DNA of 64,000 nucleotides from the NCBI RefSeq assembly GCF_000226115.1, contig NC_016457.1:1984001-2048000 (forward strand), written 5' to 3'. A model generated the notes under the pieces. The model searched no databases, was not told the origin of the DNA, and saw only the letters and a program-made list of their open reading frames with translations. Shown one piece after another: positions 23,106-35,578 of the stretch. Both the position numbers and the translations under genes were made by a program. Each line of letters begins with the position of its first letter. Position 1 is the stretch's first letter. The stretch comes from Thermothielavioides terrestris NRRL 8126 (Eukaryota > Ascomycota > Sordariomycetes > Sordariales > Chaetomiaceae).

Positions 23106-26100
23106 TTACCACCCCCCATTCCCAATCCTCATCCCCTCCTCCTCATCCTTTTCCTCCTCCTCCCGGTGGCCCCTTCCCACTTCCTCCTCTCCCCCCTCAC
23201 TTTTCAACTCCACCTCTTCTTCTTCCTCTTCTTCCTCTCCCCCTCCCTCCTCTTCCTCCTCGTCGTACTCCTCCTCCTCAAGCGCACAATCCCTCTCCTT
23301 CGCCTCCACCGGCACCCGCTTCTTCTCGAAGTCCTGCCTGTGCGCCTCAGCCATGGCCTGTCGGATCGACCTCCTGCCCAGCGTGTCGGCGCGCCGCCTG
23401 CCGAGCGCGCCCGGCCAGGCCGCGCCGGTGCCGGCGCCGGCGCTGTCCTCCACCGACACCGACGCTGCGGCGGTGCCGGCGGCTGCTCCGGATATTGTTG
23501 CGGGGGAAGGAGATGGGGCGGCGGAGGCCGGTTGCGCGCCTGCGCCCGCTTCGAGCAGCGGGGTTGGGAGAGGGGCGGCTGGGCGCTGGGACTGGGCGGT
23601 GCCGGGCGTTTGTGGTTCTGGTGTGGGTCCTGGAGCCGGCGTGCCGCCGCGGCGGAGCGGCGTGGATATGGATGTCGGAGGGCGGGCGGCAGCGGGAGCC
23701 GTAGTGGTGGAGGGCGTGCCGATGGCATTGGCGGCGGCGGCGGCTGCTGCTGCTGCTGCTGCTTCGAGGCTGGGACGCTGGACATATTGCTCGAGGTGGT
23801 AGGGCAGCGGAGTGTCGCGCGAGGCCTTGTACTGGGCGACGTTGGCGCAGTGCTCGTTCTCGACACGGAGCAGGGTCCACATGCCGCGGCGGACGACTTC
23901 GGCGAAGGAAACCATGAAAGAGACGAGGGTGCTGTGCTGAGTGTCGTGGGTGAAGATGGCGTAGAAGATCCAGGAGAAGCGCAAGATGGGGTCGACAATC
24001 ATGATGAGGTAGTATACCCAGACCGGCCGGATGGCCGTGATATCGCGGAGGAGACGCCTGTGAGCGTTCGCTTGGAGGAGCGAAAAGTCCATGAAGAGGT
24101 CCCAGACCGCTGATCGACCACTGTCAGTCAAGGCCACAGAATAGGGCGGAGGGGGAACCCACAGCAGTACACCCCGTTGATGGCGGCGAACGTGATGAAC
24201 AAGCTCAGGTTGACGTGACTGTCACCTATGCGGTACAGACTGAGGCAGACAGCCGTCAGAATCGTCATGGTGTACTTTCCGCAGTTGACGAGGTGCGGGA
24301 ACACATTCCGCGTGTCGTGATAACGCCGAATGCATTGGAGCGCACGCCAGATCGGCGGCAGAGCGCCGAAAAAGCCGAGCAGTCGCGAGTGCGATGAGTT
24401 ACACTGCACTGGATCCTGCCAGCTGCTGGCGTACAGGCAGAAGAAGAGCTCGATGTTCTGCCGAGGCGTCAGTCAATGCACGACGTTGACCTAGCTGACC
24501 GACCATTCGAGGTGGGAGGAGGGAACACGTACGCTAGTCGCATAAGTCAACGAGCACCATATGTCGCCGAGGAAGAAATCCCGAAACTCCACTGGGTACA
24601 GGCCGGACAGGAGTAACCGGTACTGCAAAATCTGTTAGCGGAACCATCTCCGAGCGTTACGATCCGGGGGGAGCCAGCACGTACATGGGAGTACAAGAAC
24701 CACCTTCGAGCCTTGTAATGCAGGACCGGGGCCGGAAGAAACAAAATGACGAGGGTTATGCAGATCAGGATGACGGGGTAGTAAAGATACATTTGTTCCC
24801 AATCCCCCAGCCTCGCAAAGTTGAGCCAGATGAAGACGCCGAACAAGGCAAAGAAGAAGCTGGGGAACTCGGCCAGCTCTTTCCAATTGAGAAAATTTCT
24901 CGGATCGAACTCGAAGATGAACGGATAGTTGACTTTGTTCTTGACCCACATCCGGCAATCCAGGGTGAAGAGGGTGAAGAGGAGCAAAGCAAGGAAATAC
25001 CCTCCGTAGAGCTGCATTAGATAGCTTGTCTGCTCAGCAAGTACGGGGTCCTCGCTGTGCAGGAGAATGTCGGAACCGTAAATGAGGCCCTGGAGGGCAA
25101 AGACAGCACCGACGCCGATCAGCAGGCCACTACGGAAGGCACTGTCGGACGAATCGCCCGATCGCTTCTGCAGGTTCCGAAGCTTGCCGGCGGCGATTTT
25201 GCGGTTGCCCTTCTCGAAGTACCGGGCGTACAGATCTTCGACGGTGCGGATGTGCCCGTCTAGGACGTCGCTGTTCACGAACCAAGACTTGTTCACCTTC
25301 TCGTTCATGTATCGGTAGGGCGGGCGGGCGTTGACGGCCTTGTCGTACTTCTTGTTGAGCTTGCGGAAGGCGGTCCGGTTCAGCAGCGCGTACGACTTCA
25401 GCAACTCGAGGCTCCGGTAGAACTCCTGCAGCGCCAGCTTGAGCTTGCGCTTCGCTGTCCGGTAGGGTACATCGTCGTCTTCGGGCCGCCGGACGTAGTC
25501 GCGGCCCTGGTCAATGGTCTGAGCAGCCATTACGGGCGTCCGGGTCATCTTCAGCAAGGCTTTCGAGTTAGGTCCGGGTTTGAAGAGCCTGTCCTTGAGA
25601 GGGTTGATCCAGTCATGATTGCTGTCCTTGGCGCGTCCCTCGCCGACACCAGTGCCGCGGCTGCGGCTGCGGCTTCGGTCGCGGCTCAGCTCGCGCCTCC
25701 TCTTCGCCTCGGCGATTTCGGCCGTCCGCCTGTTGCGCATCTCATGCAGCTGCGCTCGAAGGGCCGCCAACCGCTCCGTTGCCTGGTCTTCCTTCTCTTT
25801 GTAGAAGGACTCAATCTTGTCGAGTTCTTCGTCGAGGAAGGCGAAAAAGTCGCGCTCCGCCGAACGGACGTAATCTAGATTCTGCATCCCTATATCGAAC
25901 TTGGCTGCCGCCTGCCGGGAACTCGCCGAGCCGGTTGTAAAGAGACGAGGCACGCGCAGACGAGGCGTCGAGCCCATCCCAGCCGTAGGCAAGGTCAGCA
26001 ACGGCGGGGAGTGGTGGTCCAACCGGCCGGCAGCCACCATCGAAGCGCTGCGCTGAAGGGCGGCACGGCTCAACGGCGGAGAGTGGGCGGCCACGCTGTA

Positions 26101-26805
26101 GCCTGTGGTCGACGGGGACCCCATGGCCGGGGCTGGGAGTTCAAAGTCGTGCCTGTCGCTGGCGCGCGACGGCGTTGGTCCAATACTGCCATACTCTACA
26201 CGACTGCCGGGGCTCCGGGCAAGCCCCAACCGCTCATGTCCCGAAGCGGCACCGCTCCCCGGCTTGGCGGTCCCGGTCCCGGTCCCGGTTCCGGACGCGG
26301 AGCGCCGCCGTCCGGACTCGTCGAGGAGGTCGCGGGGCAGCGGATCATTCGTCCTTCGCGGGGGGGTGAAGCTATGGTTGATGCCGAAGACTCTGGCGGG
26401 CGTGGTGCCTGTGGGAAGGACCTCGGCCCGTCTCGTCAAGGTCGGTGTGGCATTGGCCCGGTTGATGGCGCGCGTGACGGCCTTGATGTGTTTCTTGCCT
26501 GCCTTATAGTTGAGATATTTGACGCGCCATTCTGTGCCATGCGGTGTTAGGGCACCGTCTCTCTTTTCCACGCTGCGTCTGGAGCTTGGTTGGCGGTCAC
26601 GCGAGCACCCTTGCTTCCACTTGGAAAATGCCAACACAACGGGTGGGACAAAGCGAAGATCCAATGCACGGGTGTCTCGGCACAATGCATAAGGTACTTC
26701 ACTTACCTGGAACAGCGTCTTGGTCAAGCTCTTTGGCGAACCTTGGCGTGTGTCAGTTCCATGTTGATATGCGGACGCCAATGCCAGGCCGGTCTCTTAC
26801 TTCAT
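23106..26805 (-). CDS. SYG1: SPX-EXS phosphate exporter, Syg1/XPR1 family
   Basis: Six exons: 26801-26805, 26707-26741, 24685-26531, 24533-24622, 24163-24457 and 23106-24109 (3276 nt, 1091 aa). Exon 1 is only ATGAA; joined to the 35-nt exon 2 it yields MKFAKELDQDAVPEWRVKYL, the canonical SPX start with the YLNYKAGKKHIK phosphate/inositol-pyrophosphate-binding region. The SPX domain (to about residue 380) is interrupted by a long Ser/Pro-rich insert. Several transmembrane helices follow (FRSGLLIGVGAVFALQGLIY onward), then the EXS domain: RLLLSGLYPVEFRDFFLGDI, then SVWDLFMDFSLLQ, VYYLIMIVDPILRFSWIFYA and VENEHCANVAQYK. The C-terminus has a poly-Ala run (about 23735-23765) and ends in an extremely Glu-rich tail. 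XPR1 exports phosphate and Syg1 is linked to G-protein and phosphate signalling; the transport role is inferred from the family. Confidence 0.95.
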
Positions 26806-29800
26806 GACGTCAATGTCAATTCCGGCATGGCGCGTCGTACGACGGGTTCAGGAGTCTTGGAAAGTCGTTGAAGCTGGGAGGACGAGAGCATGCCGAAGGC
26901 CTGTGGTTGAAGGAAAAGGATATCAATTGCCGGGCTTCCACAAATCGCAGCAATGATGTGCCTCTTGTCAAGGGGGAAGAATCAAAGCCCTGAGAACTAT
27001 TCCAATTGACGCCCGCCGTTGGCTTCCAAGTTTTTCCCCCTCGATGTTTGCACAACAGCGGTCTCGGCTCGGAAGCGGTTCCTGGCAGGCCAGTGCTGCG
27101 GTAGTTACTCAGGTACCTTACCCAGCAGGGCGGACTCCACAGCGGGGTTCGGTCACCAAGACAGGCCAACGCTTAACGTTAATGGCATGGACTGGAAATG
27201 TGTTAATCGCACTTGACTGAGGCAAACCCCCTCTGGCGCCTAGGTAGTAACTAACTCCGTCACGTTACTGCGTATGCTGAGGCTTCCGGCACGATTGCTG
27301 CTCGTGTCCTTCGTTGTTGTGACGGCGGATACCTCCTAATTTGTCTGGACACTTACAGGAGTGAATGCTCGGTGCGAAGGACGGGAGGAAACTACCTGAC
27401 GGAATAACCTCAGATAAGGCAGGTACGCATCCAGTTCCTGGGCTCAGCTGCTTGCTTTCAACCCCCTGTTTACACGGGCAGCTCTGGATGTCAGCGGCAG
27501 AATCGGGCGGGTGGCCACTCACGATGCCCACCTCAGCCGTTCCTCCCATCAACGACCTCATAGGGAGCCATTGTTCTCGGGCAGTTTCAGAACGTCGATG
27601 TAATAGTCACCCGACACGCAGCCTGTGGAATTCCCAGGTTCCGGTTCGCTTCTGGCGCGTTCCGTCTTCCCTAACCATCATACGTCATTTGGGATATGCA
27701 CACTCTGTCCGGTCCCAGTAGTCCCTGTCGGCTGCCGGTAGCCTCGAGGCTGCAGACGTAGGAAGCCATCTCTCGCCAGCGTCAATTTTGCTCAGACACA
27801 AGGCTGTTGCGTGGACGCCACTGTTGTTCCTGTTGCTCTTAGCCCTGTGCAGCGTCCTAGTATGCATAGCCCTAAATTGGGCGAATCGACCACCGGATAT
27901 TGCGCACGCTTGATGGCCTTCCCCGGTGCCTGGCGACGAACCAGGCCGATCCCGGCACTGCCCGGATTGGACGAAGGGATGAAAGCCAGAAACAGGGTCC
28001 CGTCCCACATTGCCAACAAGGTTGTTGCATGCACGCAACGCGGCCACAACTGGGACCCAGCAAGAGCCGTCATTGGCCAGGATTTTTAGCACTCTATTCC
28101 GTACTTTTTCCCTTTCGGCCTGGCCGAGTGTCCAGTGAGATACTGTGATAGTTTAACCAACACAGCATGTACACTACACTGAGACTCACCTCAGCGATGG
28201 TGCGGCTTTTGATAATCTGCCTTGTGGCGTTGTTCTAGCATCCTTGGAATTTGTCGCAGACTTACAGAGTACTGTAGACTACAGTAGCGCCTTTACGGAG
28301 GACGGCAGCTGAAGACAGCGATTCCTGGGATGGAGGAACAATCATGGAAGGAATGCTCACCGAGTAGTGGCACTATGGCCCCACTGTGACGGCTTCTGGG
28401 GGTTCTCTTGGGGAAGGGGGAAGGGGGGGAGAGCTCACGCCAGATGCGCGTCCATCGCTCGACAGCCAACCAGGGGCCAGATTTGGGGGTGGTGGTTGCT
28501 GACCGGGCCTGAGCGGCAAGACAGCACCCTCACTTGTTGATGTTAGGTGGCCTTGAAAGCGGCGGGGCCGGCAGCTGTGTTACGGCCGCTGACATTGTTT
28601 CGCACAACCGCGAGCAAAGCAGGGGCAAATTCACGTTGGCAACTGTGGCCCAGCAACATTAACTCCGTTAGGTACGTTAGTTATCTCGAAGCTGCCGTCA
28701 ATGTTGAGCTCGTAACTAAGGTAGTGTTGGCAATTCTTTGCTGTGCAAACCACATGGATGCCATTTGGAAGGTCTCAATCTCATTCACGACCTGATGCAG
28801 AGAGGGCTTTATCCATCTGGCCCGGATGATGTTCATAGCTCTTGCAATTGGCAAAGCTACCCCACCGAAAACCCCACCTGTACCGCAGTTATTCAGCTGA
28901 GATGCGATGTTGACTTCCAAGGTTGTCCACAGATCACTTGGATCCTAAGGTATTAATCCACTCCCGTATAGTGGATAGTCCAGCAATTAGTGGCTACCTG
29001 ACCTAAGAAGGTACAGTACCTTACGTGCAGCACTTCTCAAAAAGAAAACTGCATGTTTGCACAGCTTTCCTAGTGTCTGCTTGCTTTGTCCAACGGCTGC
29101 CCGCCACGCCCGGTTTGCCCGTCAATTCCACCCCGGGCGCCGTTGGGCATCACCCGAGGGCTCTGAGCCGCCACAGACCTGACGAGTTTCCGCGCCTCCA
29201 GCTTCGTTGGGAAGCGCCAGGCTGAAGCAGGACCCCTGTCTTGCGACCTTTTGTGGCACCGAGCGATTTTGGATACCACCAACAACAAAAGACAAAAAAT
29301 GAAACTAGTGTACCTGGGTACTCGGTAATAGACGAACTGGCTTTCTGCTTCTGAGAGAAGAGTTTGGGTGGCACACAGGGGAACGTCAGTCCGGGTGAGG
29401 AAACAAGGTGCTTTCTCTGGGGCTGGACGCTCGGATCATCTCCACATCATAACATCATCGGACCAGGGCTACTAGTGTACATGCACAGTGCACAGTAGCA
29501 GGGCATGCAGCGTGGGACTGGAGCGCCAAGGCCGGTTGGCCGAATCCATCTTTGCGCTTCCACATCTGACCTTTTCAAGCCGCGTCCCTCCTCCTCTTTG
29601 AACCGCCAACAGCCTCTCTGACGGGGCAACATCAGCATCATCTTCCCGCAGGGTTCATTTGGCATTGCCCATTGGCAAGCACCGATCCTAGCCACCAGCC
29701 TTCGCTTTGCGAGCTGCTTTCTTCTTCCCCTCAGTGGCTCCGTCCCTCAATCGGCGCGAACGGCCGCTGGCCCTGTCTGTGTCGGGGCAGCTGTGTGTGC

Positions 29801-29875
29801 TGCAGCGCAACAACCGACTGTGTATAGCAAAAACCTCACCATTTGGCCCGCTTGTATTGAGGACCCCTCGTCACC
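26806..29875. other. Gene-poor 3 kb interval
   Basis: Holds the SYG1 promoter on the left and the promoter or 5' UTR of the gene at 29876 on the right. The middle (27.2-29.2 kb) is less GC-rich and contains scattered GGTACCTTA-like motifs (27111, 29011). No open frame shows a domain, codon pattern or splice signals worth calling. A tract at 28139 (GTGATAGTTTAACC) resembles the 5' end of tRNA-Asp but does not continue as a tRNA. Confidence 0.5.
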
Positions 29876-31024
29876 ATGTCGCACGCGTGGCCGGTTGAGC
29901 CGGCCATGGACCCCCAGTATGCTCGCAGGCGAGCGCCACCTATGGAACCGGCCAGCAACGCAGCCTACACCCACAGCCGCTCAAGAACGACTTCATCCAA
30001 CACGTTCCCCACGGACATGCAGGCGCCATTCCCAGCGAACCCTTATCCGCCGCAGATGCATCTGGCCCAGCCCAATGTGAGCCATCAGCGTCGCTCGCCG
30101 AGCGTCAATACATTCAGCACAGTCTCGAGCGGCGGCATGGCGCCGCCGGCAGCATACAGGACGTCGCCGACCCTCGACATCAGAAGGTCCACTTCGAGCC
30201 GCTCTGGCGGCGCCTCCAGCGCGCCTCAGTCCGGTAGCTATGTCGCGCTCCTCCGGAAACAAAAGGCCACGGTGTGGTGCGATCGTGCGCAATACGAAGA
30301 CCCCCGATTACTCGCGCAACAGCGGGCCGCTAAGATGCGAGCGAATCTCGAGATCGTGGAATCAGGCAGTGGCCTGGGCATCGGGCTTGGGGGCTCTGGC
30401 CGCACCGCTACCGGTCTGAGCTCGACCGGTGGAAAGGTCGCGGCCAAAATACGACACCACGGCAAGCCCACCGTTATCGGATACTCCCCAGGCAGCAATT
30501 TCAATGGTATCGGCGGTGTTCCTCTCCGTCTTAGCGCCACCGAGGTCGAGGGCGAAGAGAGCGAGGAGGACGACGCCGCCATGCAGAGACTCCATCACCG
30601 CCGGACAGGCAGTTCCGGGCGGAACAGCATCGCGAGTGGGAAGCGCGCCATGCCGCATCGCCCGTCCGGAGGCCTCGGCCCCGCGAATTCGCAACAGGGT
30701 GGAGCCGCGAGGTGGAGCCCAGGCGATACCCCCGAGCGGACAGGATCCCTGGTTGGAGAAAAACAGAGCGAGCAGGCACTCCCAGGGGATGACGCGGGCA
30801 GCGGGAGAGCGCGGAGCATCGGCAGCGGCAGCAGCGAGCGCCTGGACAACGTCCCCGAACTCTCGGGCAACTCGGCCCATTTGGCCAGCAACAGCAGGAA
30901 GAACGCCGCGGTGACGCGCGAAAAGAGCGTCAAGAGCGTCGACGACCTAAAGCGACGCGGCAGTGTGGACGAGCGGACTATGACGCTGACCACGGGCCGG
31001 CTGTTCATTGCGAACCCGGACTAA
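29876..31024 (+). CDS. Conserved hypothetical, disordered protein with ALLRKQKATVWCDRAQ motif
   Basis: Single exon, 382 aa, with a strong start context (CACCATGTC). It is mostly disordered: the N-terminal 110 residues are Pro/Ser/Arg-rich and the C-terminal half has repeated RRTGSSGRNS- and GSGSSER-like Ser/Gly/Arg stretches. One ordered-looking island at residues about 122-160 (SYVALLRKQKATVWCDRAQY, then EDPRLLAQQRAAKMRANLEI) has a conserved-looking Trp-Cys-Asp and an amphipathic helix. A second short island is GKPTVIGYSPGSNFNGIGGV. No transmembrane segment or signal peptide is seen. I do not recognise a function. Coding status is supported by length, start context, codon periodicity and the two islands, with no intron needed. 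Confidence 0.75.
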   Translation: MSHAWPVEPAMDPQYARRRAPPMEPASNAAYTHSRSRTTSSNTFPTDMQAPFPANPYPPQMHLAQPNVSHQRRSPSVNTFSTVSSGGMAPPAAYRTSPTLDIRRSTSSRSGGASSAPQSGSYVALLRKQKATVWCDRAQYEDPRLLAQQRAAKMRANLEIVESGSGLGIGLGGSGRTATGLSSTGGKVAAKIRHHGKPTVIGYSPGSNFNGIGGVPLRLSATEVEGEESEEDDAAMQRLHHRRTGSSGRNSIASGKRAMPHRPSGGLGPANSQQGGAARWSPGDTPERTGSLVGEKQSEQALPGDDAGSGRARSIGSGSSERLDNVPELSGNSAHLASNSRKNAAVTREKSVKSVDDLKRRGSVDERTMTLTTGRLFIANPD

Positions 31025-32710
31025 GGCGTGGCTACGACAATTCCATATGGGGCAAGCCGGGTGAAGAAGGGACAGGATCCCCAACACCACTCGGCTTGCC
31101 CATCACCGCCTCTTTCGCAAGCCTCATCTGCACATGCGCATAGCCTTACTACAGGCATCCGTTACCAGCCGCTTCGTCTCCTGCATCTCCGCCCCAGAGC
31201 TTTGCAACCCGGGGTCTCCCATGGCTGGGCATCTACGATCGCTTCGAATCGCTGTCGTTATTTGGTTCTGTCTTGCTATTTCTCAACGCCGCTCGTTACT
31301 CGTTGGCGGCTTGCGTCTCTAATCTAATACGCCCAGGGCCGAGGCAAGGTCATGGGACTGGAGGGCGTTCAAAATCATGAGCCCCTAAGGGAACGGGTGT
31401 GCATTTGAAGAGTATATTCTGTCTGGCTCAAATACCAATGCTACACCGAACACGCCGTCCTTCCCGACTGCTCATGCCTACCTCTCGCCTGTGCTTGCTT
31501 TTCTGCCTGGGCTTGTCTTGCATGTATCTATGACGATGCTGATGTTACGGCCGGCGAGCGAAAGGCTGGCTCCTTTCGTTTCCCGGACCAAGCGACGTCC
31601 AGGTTTCCTGCAATCTGCTCAACGGCGGTATCCGGGGGCTCGAAGGGACGATGACGAAGAGTGCTTCGCTTCCCAGAAAGCCGAGGGGGGAGAAAACATG
31701 CTTAATGTTGCTATCCTTGTTGGCCCCGGATGGCTGCCTTGGAAGCCGATCCTACCTAACTATAATACCGACTGTTAATGCCCCAACCCGGTTCCAGAGA
31801 ATGCACTGGTGCGGTTCACTTCATGCACTGCTGCTGTGCTTCGCAATACCGTGTACATAGTGGACCGACGTATTGCGTACACTACAATTGAATCTTGCGG
31901 CTTCCATTCCGGACGTCAACTAACAGATGAACTGCTGTAGAAGACTCGATTGAGTTGTAGGACTGCTCATGAGAGGATGGTGAGGCTGGCTGGCTTGGTG
32001 TTCGAGAGGGGATGGACAGTCTGCGGCTCGGCAAGGGCAAGAGAACAGGAATCAAGGTTGGCATGTATGTATTCATGTATGACATGGGCGTTCAAGGTCT
32101 TCGACATCTGGATTTTGATGTTGAGAGTTCAGTAGAGCTCCCAAAGCTCCTCCCTTACACACGGGAGTTACCAGACTGCAGCACAGCGTCTGGTGGGGCC
32201 GAAGGGAAGAAGATGCTGCAACCCAAGGTTCAAGGTATTTGAAGTTCAGTACCGTACCTTATGCAATGAGGGTTACAAATTCAGCGCGACGGTTGACCAG
32301 GCTAAGAGCATTTGCGGAAAAGTTTCTGATGACCGAAGACAGCAGAGCACAGTTGATCTTGGAGAGTTGTGTCGCATAAATGGTGTGCATGCCGCATGCT
32401 GCGCCACAAACGCCATTTAATTAGCCTCAGCGACGCGTGGGGCACACGTCCAATGCAGGAGGCGCGACCGGGACGCGTTGCAATCGGGCGAGCAACGGGA
32501 CTCAATTTACCAAACGCTGGCTGCGGCCCTCGCCAGAGCAAACCATCTCCACACTCAAATCAGAACTGCCACCGAGGCAATTGAACTCCGCCCTTTCCAC
32601 AACGGCTGCTTTCTTGTAATGATCTAGTGAATTTCTTGCTTTCGGTCACACTTTTGCTTTCCTTGTTTCTGATCGGTTGTACCTCGTCCGACGTGTGGGC
32701 TGGTCTGTCG
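31025..32710. other. Intergenic region
   Basis: 1.7 kb with short, low-quality frames only. A TTCAGTACCGTACCTTATG motif lies near 32245, similar to motifs in other gaps of this window. The right end is the CAF-1 subunit promoter. Confidence 0.5.
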
Positions 32711-34724
32711 ATGTCTCTTGTCGCAATGTCCAGCAACATTCAAGACCGAGATACGGTCAACCGAAAACGATCTCATGGGGAATTTCTAGATCAGGAGGCT
32801 TGTGGCCCTGTAGCGTCCAACGAGCCAGAGCATGCCCGTGTCGACGCTTCCCTGAGCGACAGTAGGTGTTTTCCTGGTTGGGTTTCGGCAGAATTACGTA
32901 TAGCTGAGCCTCACACTATTTGCTTTGCAGAAGAAAACGACACGCCGTGTATTTCGCGCGAGGTTTCAGCCTCCCCATTAGCAAAGAACACACCCGGTTC
33001 GACGGATCCGGCATGCTGTGGGCTCGATGGAACCGCAGAATCCCCCTCGCCGACTCCAGCGCAACTCTCCGCATCTTCCATATCCACACCACCAACATCG
33101 ACCATGACGAAGACCACAGCACAGAAAGTGACCGGCGGGCCACCGAAGAAGAAGAGGCTGACAGCCGAGGAGAAAGCAGCCAAGGAAGCGATGGCAGAAG
33201 CCGAGAAGCGCAAGAAGCAGGAAGAACGTGAAAAGAAGCGGCGCGAGAAAGAAGAGGCAGAGAAATTGAAGGCCGAACAGAAGGCTGCCAAGGCTGCCGA
33301 GAAGGCCGAGAAAGAACAGGAGAAGAAACAACGAGCCGACGAGCGGGAGAGAAGAAAGCGGGAGAAGGAGGAAGAAGAGGCGAGGAAGGCGCGAAGCCAA
33401 TTGAAGCTCACCAGCATGTTCAATCGCGCCCCAACGACCCCGAAAAAGGATTCTGACGCTTCCAAGAAAGAGGAAGCTCACCAAACAGGCACCGCTACGA
33501 ACGGCGAGGCCAGGACGACGTCACTTTATCACCAGCTGTTCAAGCCGTTCTTCATCAAGGAACACGTCCGACTTGCCCCCAACCCCTATCAGCTGGATGA
33601 TGAGACGAGGGAGGCCAAGACCAGGATTCTGGATGAGTATATCAAGGGCGACCGCGAGAAGCCGGCTGTCGCGTTCGACCCACTGGAAATTCTTCAGATT
33701 CCTTACAAGATTCGCCGCGGGCGCGTCTACCCAAGTGTCCGCAAGATCATGGCGGAGCTCGAGGGCCTTTCCTCCGATTCTCCAGCAGATGCCACCACGG
33801 AATCGCAGAACGCACAAGTGCGGCACACTCTGGATGCGCTAAAGTTGGTACCTTTGAAGTCCATCAAGTTTATGGAAGATGTGAGACCGCCATATATCGG
33901 TACCATCAGCGGCCTGCCGCCTGGCGTCAAGAGTCTGCGCAAACTGGCGCGGAATCCTGTCTCCAAAACTATTCTCCCCCTGAACTACGACTATGATTCC
34001 GAGGCAGAGTGGCAAGAAGAGGAGGGCGAGGACGTGGATGATTTGGACGATGAGGAAGAAGAGGGGGACATGGATGAAGACATGGCGGATTTCCTGGACG
34101 ACTCCGAGGATGTGGGACCCACGAGGATGGTGTTTTCCGGAGGCATGGAACCCGAGAGCATTGGGCCGTACTGGGAGGACCGTACACGGAGAACCGCGGA
34201 GCCGAAACTGTACAAATACCGGCTGGAGTTTATTCTGGGTGAGTCTTGCGAAGACTGCGCCCGGCCACCGTCGGCCCTGGTTGCTAACCCTGTACACAGA
34301 ATCTCTGAAGCATCACCACAGCATCGATCCCTTCTCCGGCGCCTATTGGGAGTCAGCAAAGCCGAAGGCCGGCACAGGCAGCGAAGCATCGGCCGCGTCA
34401 GCATCGACGTCGGCGACTGGCCCTCATCTTGCTGCTTCCGGTTCCACCCAGGACGCGCGTCCTAGCCCGATGGCCCCGCCCCCGGCACCATCCGATGCGT
34501 TCAAGGCACTCAACCCGGGGACCAAGAAACCCCAGCAGCCCCTGCCGCTTGAAATGCAACAGGAGCTGAAGGATCTTGTGCGCTCGATGCCAACGCTCAG
34601 CAAAGTTGGCGTGATCGAGTTATTTGCGGCGAAGCATCCGGGATGCCCACGAGCGCAGATCAAGACGTCGTTTGACGCCCTGTTTGAGAAATCAGGGAAG
34701 GTGTTCAAGGTGAAGGGCGAGTAG
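32711..34724 (+). CDS. RLF2: Chromatin assembly factor 1 large subunit (Cac1/Rlf2, p150)
   Basis: Three exons: 32711-32861, 32931-34238 and 34300-34724 (1884 nt, 627 aa). Intron 1 is 69 nt, stop-free and in frame (GTAGGT...TTTGCAG), so it is inferred from splice signals; intron 2 is GTGAGT...TACACAG. Visible modules are a long Lys/Glu/Arg KER coiled region (about 125-205), a PCNA-interacting PIP box QLKLTSMF at 207-214 directly at its end, the conserved LFKPFFIKEHVRLAPNPY block, KSIKFMEDVRPPYIGTIS, an acidic ED stretch (EEEGEDVDDLDDEEEEGDMD), and the SGGMEPESIGPYWEDRT segment. The C-terminal winged-helix-like domain is MPTLSKVGVIELFAAKHPGC onward. CAF-1 deposits H3-H4 behind the replication fork through PCNA. 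The ATG at 32711 is chosen over 32627, which would add a spurious hydrophobic leader; 32726 is also possible. Confidence 0.92.
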
Positions 34725-35578
34725 GCGGTGTCTCAGCTTCGTAACTACAAGCACTATTCCTGATCCTCCGGGATGAAGGGTCACACTTGTATGTTATTAT
34801 GACCACAGGGTTGGACGGGTTTGTTGGACTGGCTGGCCGGTTTGGGAGGGTTGGTCTTTTCTTCTTTCTGCTTGTCGACATTTGGCGGTCATCGGGATAG
34901 ACCACCGGGTACGAGAGAAGTGGCTGTACCAGAACGGAGGGATGGGAACAGGAACTCCATTATGGAGTGAAATCAGTGCGATGGAACCGAGTGAGGGGGG
35001 ACTCATGGAGGTTTGACCTCCGAGATTCTTTTGGTAGCTGCCATCCTCGTCAGCTCATTGAATGCCAGGCGGCCCGCTCAGGGTGTCTCACGAGTATAGA
35101 TGGGCTTGTTGGGCCACTCTAGGCAACGGGCTAGGCTTCGCGGTCGGAGTGCTTGCTTGATGGATTGCATGCTCTCTGCACACAGATGCGTAGAGGAGCA
35201 GAGACTTGCCCTGTGTACCGATTCTGTTTTGGCATGTTTACACTGGGTTTAGTCGGACATTCTAGCATCTGTGATACCGCCGATACGCATGTTCCGCTGT
35301 TTCCCTTCCATCTCCTGCTGCGGCGCCAGGCCAGCCGGCTTCATTAATGGCTCGTCGTTAGCAACCCGTATATCATACAAAAAAGCCAGTTCGTTCCCAA
35401 TGAAAAGGCGTCGAGCCGCGGGTATCATAAAACTTCATCAATGCCATCCATCCTTTTGCCAACGCCTTGTAGTGAAAAAAAAAATCCAAATGCGTTCGGT
35501 CCGCCCTGTCATCGAAGCCGCGCGCCAGGGCTACAAACCCCAGAAACGCAATCCTGTCGGCGAACGCGAACGCATGCT
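34725..35578. other. Convergent intergenic region
   Basis: 854 bp of 3' flanks. An A-run at 35475-35484 is the only notable feature. Confidence 0.45.

Noticed and set aside
7918..28179. Identical 16-mer GCATGTACACTACACT at 7918 and 28164
   Set aside because: One shared 16-mer pair is expected by chance at roughly this frequency in 64 kb, and flanks do not match.
28130..28180. tRNA-Asp-like 5' end (GTGATAGTTTAACC)
   Set aside because: The sequence diverges immediately afterwards, with no anticodon loop or T-arm at the right spacing.
32627..32710. Signal-peptide-like leader (MNFLLSVTLLLSLFLIG) on the CAF-1 subunit
   Set aside because: A nuclear histone chaperone should not carry it; the downstream ATG at 32711 gives a normal start and the leader is probably 5' UTR translated by chance.
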